Part shown: positions 57,674 to 64,000 of the stretch, piece after piece
Layout of the letters: every line of letters begins with the position of its first letter
Numbering within the stretch: the stretch's first letter is position 1
DNA from: Paenibacillus sp. FSL R5-0623
GTDB lineage: Bacteria; Bacillota; Bacilli; Paenibacillales; Paenibacillaceae
Direction of reading: 5' to 3'
Assembly: GCF_037974265.1 (NCBI RefSeq)
Contig: NZ_CP150233.1
Coordinates: 3,410,001-3,474,000 of the forward strand
DNA length: 64,000 nucleotides
The notes under the pieces: model-generated
What the model saw: only the letters and a program-made list of their open reading frames with translations
The model's database searches: none
Told to the model about the DNA's origin: nothing
Translations under genes and position numbers: made by a program

Positions 57674-58705
57674 ATGAGAATTGCAATTGTAGGAGCAGGA
57701 TCTTTGGGAACTATCGTAGGTGCATACCTTGCGGATGGCGGACTTGACGTTGAGTTAATTGATGCATATCAAGAACATGTAAATGCTTTAAATCAGACGG
57801 GTGCTAAAGTGACGGGTACCACAGAGTTTCAGGCAAAAGTAAAAGCAATTACTCCTGATCAAAAATCAGGACAATATGACCTCGTGTTACTTTTAACCAA
57901 ACAACTCTACAACGATTCCATCCTTCAGGAATTAATTCCATTCTTGAATGAAGACAGTATGGTGTGTTCCTTGCAGAACGGGATTCCCGAAGAAAAAGTG
58001 GCGTCCATCGTGGGTGAAAAACGTGTTATTGCTGGCTCCGTTGAATTCGGCGCTACGTTCATTGAACCGGGTGTGTCAAGCCTGACCACTGAGTACACTC
58101 AATTTAAGCAGTATGCTTTTCAAATAGGCGAATTAAATGGTGAAATCACCGAACGAATTCAACACGTGAAATCGGTGTTGGACCTTGTGGGTGGAACACA
58201 TATTTCCGATAACCTGGTTGGAACCAAATGGTCCAAATTGCTGATCAACAATGCCTTCAGTGGTTTATCGGCTGCATTGAATGGTGAATATGGGGACATT
58301 ATTGATCATGAAGCCGGTATTGTGAGTGCAGCCCATATTGCGGACGAGACAATTAAAGTTGCTCGCGCCAATGGGGTTACCTTGGTTAAAATGAATGGAT
58401 TCGACATCGCTTCACTCGAACTGAACAGCAAGGAAGATATTCCTGAACGGGTGAAAACATTACGTTACGTGATGGAGCCCTCCAGACTGCTCAAAGCAAG
58501 CATGCTTCAAGATCTGGAGAAAAACCGCAAAACGGAGATTGATTATATTAACGGGGTTGTTTCAAGCAGAGCAGAGGGTACAGGAATTGCGACACCTTAT
58601 AATGATTTAGTTGTAAAACTGGTCAAATCTGCTGAAGAAACGCAAACCGTTCCTGATTTTGATACGAATATAAAAGCTTTTGAAGAACTATTAAGTGCAC
58701 AATAA
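57674..58705 (+). CDS. Ketopantoate reductase (PanE/ApbA) family oxidoreductase
   Basis: The 343-residue protein has an N-terminal Rossmann fold with GAGSLGTIVGAYLA at residues 7-20 and a C-terminal helical domain with the catalytic Lys region (GTKWSKLLINNAFSGL). This family reduces 2-oxo acids with NADPH; PanE makes pantoate. It is coupled to a decarboxylase-like gene and not to panB/panC, so a different 2- or 3-oxo acid is likely. GGAGG lies before the ATG. Confidence 0.87.
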   Translation: MRIAIVGAGSLGTIVGAYLADGGLDVELIDAYQEHVNALNQTGAKVTGTTEFQAKVKAITPDQKSGQYDLVLLLTKQLYNDSILQELIPFLNEDSMVCSLQNGIPEEKVASIVGEKRVIAGSVEFGATFIEPGVSSLTTEYTQFKQYAFQIGELNGEITERIQHVKSVLDLVGGTHISDNLVGTKWSKLLINNAFSGLSAALNGEYGDIIDHEAGIVSAAHIADETIKVARANGVTLVKMNGFDIASLELNSKEDIPERVKTLRYVMEPSRLLKASMLQDLEKNRKTEIDYINGVVSSRAEGTGIATPYNDLVVKLVKSAEETQTVPDFDTNIKAFEELLSAQ

Positions 58706-58726
58706 TAAATTCAATTATTTCAACTG

Positions 58727-58758
58727 AAAGTCGCTAATAAATATAGCGGCTTTTTTGT
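58727..58758 (+). terminator. Terminator after the decarboxylase/reductase operon
   Basis: AAAGTCGCTA pairs with TAGCGGCTTT (one G-T pair, 7-nt loop), followed by T residues. Confidence 0.8.
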
Positions 58759-58904
58759 TGTATCAGTAAATCTAATCGGACCTGATTTTAGGATGATTAG
58801 ACTGTTCTTTGTGATTTTTATTTCCTAACATTATACAAAAAGGGGAATTAAATTTGATATAATATAGACTTGCTGGTTATTTTTCTATTAGAAGGAGATT
58901 CATT

Positions 58905-59555
58905 ATGAGGTACTCTTGGTGGGAATTCGGGTTTTATTTGGTTGTATTGATGTTTGTCTTGTTTATGCAAATAAACGAATATTCTCTATTTCTGATTGTG
59001 GGGGTTGTAGTCGTTACCATTCTTGTCGCATTTATTAAACATGTTTTTTATCCTTTAGTATTTGATAAGCGTATAGATCGTTTAGAGTCCTTTTTATCCA
59101 AGCAGCAAAATACACCTGGGACATACATTATTTATGTCCTTGCAAACAGACTTGATGATGAGGTAGAACTAGTTATGGAGCAAATTATGCAGAAATATAA
59201 GCGAAGAACAACACAAGCACAGTTCAAGGCAGCTTACGGATTATATCGCAAGGATATGTTTGCCATTCGGCAAGCTGTACCTCATATCGGCTTATCGGAC
59301 TACCGTACATATTACGAAACCATTCTACTCTTGGAAGACGGGAAAAGTGAAGATGCGCGTGAGAGACTTCAATCCATTAAAAAACAGTGGATGCGATCAA
59401 CATTGCTCGCGGGTATTGAACTCAAAGCAGAAAACCGTGATACCGCTATTCAGCACGCGCATGAAGCACTTAACTCTTCCAGAGGTGTTAATCGGTATGT
59501 TTTATATAAGGAATACGAAAGAGTATTACCAGAGGTTGTTGGACACATATCGTAA
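58905..59555 (+). CDS. Membrane-anchored hypothetical protein with helical-repeat tail
   Basis: Two hydrophobic helices (residues 8-28 and 28-50) are followed by a soluble helical region of about 160 residues with TPR-like spacing (TYYETILLLEDGKSEDARER, then AIQHAHEALNSSRG). GAAGGAG precedes the ATG. It is not a recognised family. The layout suggests a membrane scaffold. Confidence 0.7.
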   Translation: MRYSWWEFGFYLVVLMFVLFMQINEYSLFLIVGVVVVTILVAFIKHVFYPLVFDKRIDRLESFLSKQQNTPGTYIIYVLANRLDDEVELVMEQIMQKYKRRTTQAQFKAAYGLYRKDMFAIRQAVPHIGLSDYRTYYETILLLEDGKSEDARERLQSIKKQWMRSTLLAGIELKAENRDTAIQHAHEALNSSRGVNRYVLYKEYERVLPEVVGHIS

Positions 59556-59710
59556 ACTCGACATTATTTATTTGCTTGTTCCAGCCACTGGTTAAGGAGG
59601 AATGATCAAAAAAATAGCTTACTGTATAAGGAATTAATAACCGTTGGATAATAATGACATTGACAACTGCATGTATTTCCAAAATAATAGAATGTAATTG
59701 AATACTGGTA

Positions 59711-59870
59711 CCTTTAATTCAGTCCAGAGAGGCTGGCAAGGGCAGCGGATTTCATAATCACGCGAGAATCAGGGCATATCCCGTAATAGGATGCTCTGTG
59801 TCTTCGCGCGGATTATGATGCAAAAAGAGGCTACTTGTCAGTGTATAACTTGACGAGTAGCCTTTTTTTT
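59711..59870 (+). promoter_or_regulatory. PyrR-type attenuator upstream of codB
   Basis: The leader RNA contains the PyrR-binding loop AGTCCAGAGAGGCT at 59721-59734, framed by a short stem (CCTT 59711-59714 with AAGG 59738-59741). Further on is a terminator: AGGCTACTTGTCA at 59828-59840 pairs with 59851-59863, followed by eight T residues. In Bacillus pyr genes, PyrR with UMP binds this loop and favours termination. It would turn off cytosine uptake and deamination when pyrimidines are plentiful. The intervening part should hold the antiterminator. Confidence 0.88.
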
Positions 59871-59915
59871 CTGCTTTTTTTGGTATCGGATACACTTTAT
59901 GTTGGGGGTATTCTG

Positions 59916-61193
59916 ATGAGCAAACAAGATCAAGAATTTTCATGGCAAGCCGTGCCAAAAGCACAAAGAAACCAATTTTGGAAGACGTTATCCGTCATGC
60001 TCGGTTTTACTTTCTTCTCTGCAAGCATGCTGGCAGGAGGGACATTGGGCGTGAGCTTGACGTTCATGGAGTTCATTGGGATCGTACTTGCAGGCAATCT
60101 GGTGCTCGGTATCTATACAGGGGCACTGGCACATATCGCCGCCAAAACGGGACTGTCCACACATTTGCTCGCTAAATATGCGTTCGGCGCAAAAGGGTCG
60201 TATCTACCTTCGTTCCTGTTAGGCTTCACACAAGTCGGATGGTTCGGAGTAGGCGTAGCCATGTTCGCGATTCCGGTCGCCAAAGCCATGGACTGGAACG
60301 TGTACCTGTTGATTGTCGTGTTCGGACTTGCCATGACAGCATCAGCCATCTTTGGCATGAAGTCACTCGTCATCCTCGGATATATCGCAGTTCCTGCGAT
60401 TGCCATTCTCGGTGGTTACTCCATGTTCGAAGGTGCAGGTTCACTGGGAGGTCTGCAAGGGTTGCTTGATTACACGCCGACTCAGTCGCTTACCGCGGCG
60501 GCGGCATTGACGATCTGTATCGGATCATTCATAAGTGGAGGAACACTGACACCCGATTTTGCCCGGTTTTCTCGGACATCCAAACAGGCGGTTACCGCAA
60601 CAGTGATTGCGTTCTTCCTGGGTAACTCACTCATGTTTCTGTTCGGTGCAGTTGGTGCGATGGCCTATAACCTGGCCGATATCTCGGAGGTCATGTTCCT
60701 GCAAGGGTTAATGATCCCGGCAATTATTGTTCTGGGCCTGAATATCTGGACAACGAATGATAATGCACTGTACGCTTCGGGTCTTGGTTTTGCGAACATC
60801 ACCAAAATCTCAAAGAAATTCTTCGTCATCGTAAACGGCATCGTGGGTACCGTATTTGCCATGTGGATGTACAACAACTTCGTCAGTTTCCTGAACGTAC
60901 TGGGCGCGGCGATACCGTCCATCGGGGCTATTATTATCGCAGATTACTTCATTGTGAAACGTAGAAACTATAAGCCATTTGCCGACATGTCATTCAAAAA
61001 TGTAAACTGGGTAGCGATGGTGGCTTGGGCCATCGGCGTTGCATTCGCTCAACTGGCTCCTGGCGTAACACCATTGAACGCACTGCTTGGTACAGCAGTG
61101 GCCTATATCGTCTTGATGCTGATTGTTCCTGCGAAAGAAACCAAAGAAATGGGGAAAATAAATGATTATACAGAACGCAAAATTGCGGGGTAA
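59916..61193 (+). CDS. codB: Cytosine permease
   Basis: Membrane transporter of the nucleobase:cation symporter-1 family that imports cytosine. The N-terminus ([20 protein letters not shown]) and about 12 helices match CodB. The ATG at 59916 has GGGGGT upstream. Longer frames that begin inside the attenuator terminator are not real starts. The last 32 bases overlap codA, so the two are co-translated. Confidence 0.93.
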   Translation: MSKQDQEFSWQAVPKAQRNQFWKTLSVMLGFTFFSASMLAGGTLGVSLTFMEFIGIVLAGNLVLGIYTGALAHIAAKTGLSTHLLAKYAFGAKGSYLPSFLLGFTQVGWFGVGVAMFAIPVAKAMDWNVYLLIVVFGLAMTASAIFGMKSLVILGYIAVPAIAILGGYSMFEGAGSLGGLQGLLDYTPTQSLTAAAALTICIGSFISGGTLTPDFARFSRTSKQAVTATVIAFFLGNSLMFLFGAVGAMAYNLADISEVMFLQGLMIPAIIVLGLNIWTTNDNALYASGLGFANITKISKKFFVIVNGIVGTVFAMWMYNNFVSFLNVLGAAIPSIGAIIIADYFIVKRRNYKPFADMSFKNVNWVAMVAWAIGVAFAQLAPGVTPLNALLGTAVAYIVLMLIVPAKETKEMGKINDYTERKIAG

Positions 61194-62430
61194 AGAAGGA
61201 CTATGGAATATCGTTGTGAAGAACGGAAAGTTTGAACGAATTACACAATCGCTGGAAGTGACCGAGAATGAAGAGATCCTGGATGTTAACGGATCGCTTG
61301 TGCTGCCACCGTTTATTGAGCCGCATATTCATCTCGATACAACGCTCACTGCAGGCGAGCCGGAATGGAATCTAAGCGGAACGCTGTTCGAAGGCATCCA
61401 ACGGTGGTCAGAGCGCAAGGCTTTCTTGACACATGAAGATGTCAAAACACGTTCCAAAACGGCACTGAAGTGGCAATTGGCACAAGGTATCCAGCATGTA
61501 CGGACCCATGTGGACGTTACCGATCCAAGCTTGATTGCTGTTAAAGCGATGCTTGAAGTAAAAGAAGAAATGGCTCCATATATGGACATTCAGCTTGTTG
61601 CTTTTCCACAGGAAGGCATTCACTCTTATCCAAACGGGGCAGAATTGCTGGAAGAGTCACTGAAAATGGGCGTTGACGTGGTCGGCGGCATTCCACACTT
61701 CGAATTCACACGGGAATACGGTGTTGATTCAATGAAAGTTGCGTTTGATCTGGCTGAAAAATACGATCGTCTGATTGATATCCATTGCGATGAGATCGAT
61801 GACGAGCAATCCCGTTTTGTTGAAGTTGTTGCCAAGGAAGCCTACGAACGTGGACTGGGTTCACGCACAACGGCAAGCCACACAACCGCGATGGGGTCAT
61901 ATAATGACGCTTATACGTACAAGTTGTTCCGTTTGTTGAAGATGGCTGATCTGAACTTTGTCTCCAATCCGCTGGTTAACATTCACCTGCAAGGACGCTT
62001 CGACACGTATCCAAAAAGAAGAGGGCTAACGCGTGTCAAAGAGTTGCAGGAAGCAGGTCTGAATGTGTGCTTTGGTCACGATGACATCTTCGATCCGTGG
62101 TATCCGCTCGGCACAGGCAACATGCTGCAAGTGCTGCATATGGGGATTCATGCTTCGCAGTTGCTTGGTTACGACCAGATCGTGAATTCGATCGACCTCA
62201 TTACGAAAAACAGTGCAAGAACGTTACACATAGAGGATGTATACGGTATTGAAGAAGGTAAACCTGCTAACTTCATCGTACTTGAAGCAGAGAACGAATA
62301 TGAGGCTGTTCGCAAACAAGCCGGCGTACTTTATTCCTACAGAGGCGGCCGTAAAATTGCGGAATCGAAGCCGCGGGACACATCCATCATTTTTGAAGGC
62401 GGTACAGAAAAGGTTACTTTCAATAAATAA
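61162..62430 (+). CDS. codA: Cytosine deaminase
   Basis: Amidohydrolase of 422 residues that turns cytosine into uracil and ammonia. Metal-binding motifs are EPHIHLD (residues about 53-59), [15 protein letters not shown] and [15 protein letters not shown], all as in CodA. With CodB it feeds salvaged cytosine into the pyrimidine pool, consistent with the PyrR attenuator in front. Its ATG lies inside the end of codB. Confidence 0.95.
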   Translation: MIIQNAKLRGKEGLWNIVVKNGKFERITQSLEVTENEEILDVNGSLVLPPFIEPHIHLDTTLTAGEPEWNLSGTLFEGIQRWSERKAFLTHEDVKTRSKTALKWQLAQGIQHVRTHVDVTDPSLIAVKAMLEVKEEMAPYMDIQLVAFPQEGIHSYPNGAELLEESLKMGVDVVGGIPHFEFTREYGVDSMKVAFDLAEKYDRLIDIHCDEIDDEQSRFVEVVAKEAYERGLGSRTTASHTTAMGSYNDAYTYKLFRLLKMADLNFVSNPLVNIHLQGRFDTYPKRRGLTRVKELQEAGLNVCFGHDDIFDPWYPLGTGNMLQVLHMGIHASQLLGYDQIVNSIDLITKNSARTLHIEDVYGIEEGKPANFIVLEAENEYEAVRKQAGVLYSYRGGRKIAESKPRDTSIIFEGGTEKVTFNK

Positions 62431-62451
62431 TGAAGAAAATATACTCCCATT

Positions 62452-62480
62452 AAAGTCGCTATTTTGCGGCTTTTTTGCTT
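62452..62480 (+). terminator. Terminator of codBA
   Basis: AAAGTCGC pairs with GCGGCTTT (one G-T pair), followed by a T-rich stretch. Confidence 0.75.
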
Positions 62481-62515
62481 TTTTGTACTGTCTACATACA
62501 ATAAGAACCAAACAT

Positions 62516-63640
62516 TTAACTTGCCTTAAGGGCTTCACTAGAAGCCTGCTTCCCGCCTTTTTTACGAACAAAACTAATGATCAGCAGTAGCAGTGGTAAC
62601 AAGCCAAATAAGAAAATGGACATGTTTCCGAGAAAATCACCCAAAGCTAACGTTTCCTCCAGGTTTTTAGGCAAGTAAGCAATTACATACAAGACTGGCA
62701 ACATCGCGAATTGTATGCTCGTAATATTTTTGAGACGAAACAAATCTCGGACCCCTATTGCCGCAAAATAGTGTTTAAAAGCATAGGTTGCAAAGATCTG
62801 CATCAGCCAAAACACAATGAACAGTGATTCATAACGCTCAAAAAGAAATCCCTCAATTTCAAAACTCCGAACCATGTCGAACGTTGGCCACATTCGTGTT
62901 TGAATTCCTGGCAAAGATAAATTTCCTACAACGGTAACAATCGTGACCAAATATATGATCGTACAACTAAGTATGCTGTATATAGCAGCTTTATTACTCG
63001 CTTTCACGTCCACCATGTAAGCTGTGATGATGAGTAACACTTCATATCCAGAATAGGAGAGACACGAAGGTTTAAGACCCTTCAACACAGGCATGAATCC
63101 ATCGCCCAGAAGTGGTCTTAGGTTGTTAAGTTCAAACATGTTGCTGCTTAAAAGGAAAACCAGCGCTAATAACGCAAGCGTAACGGGCAACACGATTGAA
63201 AAGACCCGGATGATGACCTTAAGACCACCCGTTAACATATAAATACCAATCCACAAACTGACCATAATGGTGACCCAAGTAGGCGTGCGCTCAAGGATAT
63301 ACATACTTGTAATTTCGGCCATCACTCTAACTTCGAATGAACAAAGAACAACAAAATACACGATAATTAAAAGTCCAAATAGATAAGCAATCCATTGACC
63401 TGTGATTTCGGGTATAAATTCGAACACCGTTTTACCGGGGAATCTACGACACAAGGTTACAAGGAGAATGCTGATTGTGGTTACAATTACTCCTGATAAA
63501 ATGACAGAAATCCATACATCTGGTGTTCCTACTGCTTTACTAATCGTGCGAGGCAGTGTTAGAATTCCAGCTCCGAGTATTGAATTGATAACTACAATAA
63601 TGACCTCGGAGGTATTAATATTAGATGTGGATTGCTTCAT
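62516..63640 (-). CDS. Spore germination permease, GerAB family
   Basis: The product is an APC-type membrane protein with about ten helices and the GerAB/ArcD/ProY pattern (INSILGAGILTLPRTISKAV near the N-terminus). GerAB is the part of the germinant receptor that binds amino acids or sugars in the inner spore membrane. The ATG at 63640 gives 374 residues, the usual size; GGAGCGAAGG precedes it. No gerAA or gerAC gene lies beside it in the window, so it stands alone here. Confidence 0.88.
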   Translation of the reverse strand: MKQSTSNINTSEVIIVVINSILGAGILTLPRTISKAVGTPDVWISVILSGVIVTTISILLVTLCRRFPGKTVFEFIPEITGQWIAYLFGLLIIVYFVVLCSFEVRVMAEITSMYILERTPTWVTIMVSLWIGIYMLTGGLKVIIRVFSIVLPVTLALLALVFLLSSNMFELNNLRPLLGDGFMPVLKGLKPSCLSYSGYEVLLIITAYMVDVKASNKAAIYSILSCTIIYLVTIVTVVGNLSLPGIQTRMWPTFDMVRSFEIEGFLFERYESLFIVFWLMQIFATYAFKHYFAAIGVRDLFRLKNITSIQFAMLPVLYVIAYLPKNLEETLALGDFLGNMSIFLFGLLPLLLLIISFVRKKGGKQASSEALKAS

Positions 63641-63770
63641 TGGCCTTCGCTCCAAACCGGAGAATATATTTCTAGGTAGTATCGCCCAACGCAGTTGTTT
63701 TATGTAAAATAAGCTGTACTGATATAATGTAGAGATATCCAATAATGAATTGAAGATGAGGATGTAGGTT

Positions 63771-64000
63771 ATGCCAAAGAACGATAATATGTTAGCCATT
63801 CTATGGATGCTGAATTCAGGCACCAAAGTAACTGCAAAACAGATGTCCGAAAAGTTAGAGATCAATATAAGAACCGTATATCGATATATTGATGCATTAT
63901 GTGCCAGTGGAGTACCGATCATTTCCGATACAGGTCACAACGGCGGGTATAGCTTGCTGAATCAGCATATCAAAGCACCTTTGTTATTTGATATTGAAGA
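63771..64000 (+). CDS. YafY-type HTH_11 transcriptional regulator (3' partial)
   Basis: The first 76 residues form an HTH_11 winged helix (NMLAILWMLNSGTKVTAKQM, then INIRTVYRYIDALCASGVPI and the GGYSL wing). Such proteins usually carry a WYL ligand domain further on, which would lie beyond the window end. It is divergent from the GerAB gene. GAGGATG lies about 8 nt before the ATG. Confidence 0.85.
   Translation, partial: MPKNDNMLAILWMLNSGTKVTAKQMSEKLEINIRTVYRYIDALCASGVPIISDTGHNGGYSLLNQHIKAPLLFDIE

Noticed and set aside
59711..59870. Purine or other riboswitch before codB
   Set aside because: The conserved purine-riboswitch blocks are absent, while the PyrR-binding loop AGTCCAGAGAGGCT is complete and followed by a terminator.

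Overview
The window looks like chromosomal DNA of a low-GC, spore-forming Gram-positive bacterium, most probably a Paenibacillus. The signs are LplABC-type oligosaccharide importers beside a YesM/YesN two-component pair, a GerAB-type spore germination permease, a cydABDC operon under a Rex-type operator, a LicT-controlled aryl-beta-glucoside operon, strong AGGAGG ribosome binding sites and many short intrinsic terminators. No rRNA, tRNA, CRISPR array or phage module was seen.

Layout. 1-5.7 kb: a phytase-like histidine phosphatase cut by the window edge, an ECF sigma factor with its membrane anti-sigma-like partner, and a LysR regulator divergent from a drug-type MFS exporter. 5.7-12 kb: cytochrome bd oxidase genes cydA, cydB and the ABC pair cydD/cydC behind a long leader with a Rex operator and a 14-bp inverted repeat. 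12.5-19.5 kb: YesN/YesM two-component system facing an LplCBA-like sugar importer. 19.6-27.2 kb: MetX-like hydrolase, LysR, Nudix, a truncated DsbA-like fragment, a MerR/GNAT/hydrolase operon, a second GNAT and an Sm-like/Gly-rich protein. 27.5-34.9 kb: GH51 arabinofuranosidase with a divergent ArsR-type regulator, then licT-bglP-bglH with two RNA antiterminator sites.

34.9-52.0 kb is an A/T-rich accessory island. Its edges are a decayed IS5-family remnant fused to an IS30 remnant on the left and an intact-looking IS5-family element (IS427-like, two frames) in the opposite orientation on the right. Its main content is an unusual lasso peptide locus (35.5-46.5 kb, perhaps to 47.3 kb). The precursor has a canonical recognition leader and a predicted 52-residue core that starts with Gly, has Glu at position 8 and carries six cysteines. 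It is followed by a PqqD-like recognition protein (B1), a transglutaminase-fold leader protease (B2), an asparagine-synthetase-like cyclase (C) and an ABC exporter (D). Interleaved are two MauE-like membrane proteins and two membrane-anchored thioredoxin-fold proteins, which would fit a dedicated disulfide-forming system, plus an FtsX/MacB-type ABC pair and a lipoprotein that are candidates for self-protection. The right part of the island holds broken genes, an IS110 fragment, and a secreted toxin-like protein preceded by a candidate immunity gene.

52.0-64.0 kb returns to ordinary chromosome: an APH-type kinase, AraC regulator with a GH4 glycosidase, a LysR-controlled acetoacetate-decarboxylase-like/ketopantoate-reductase-like pair, a PyrR-type attenuator in front of codB-codA (cytosine uptake and deamination), a GerAB-type permease, and the start of a YafY-type regulator cut by the window end.
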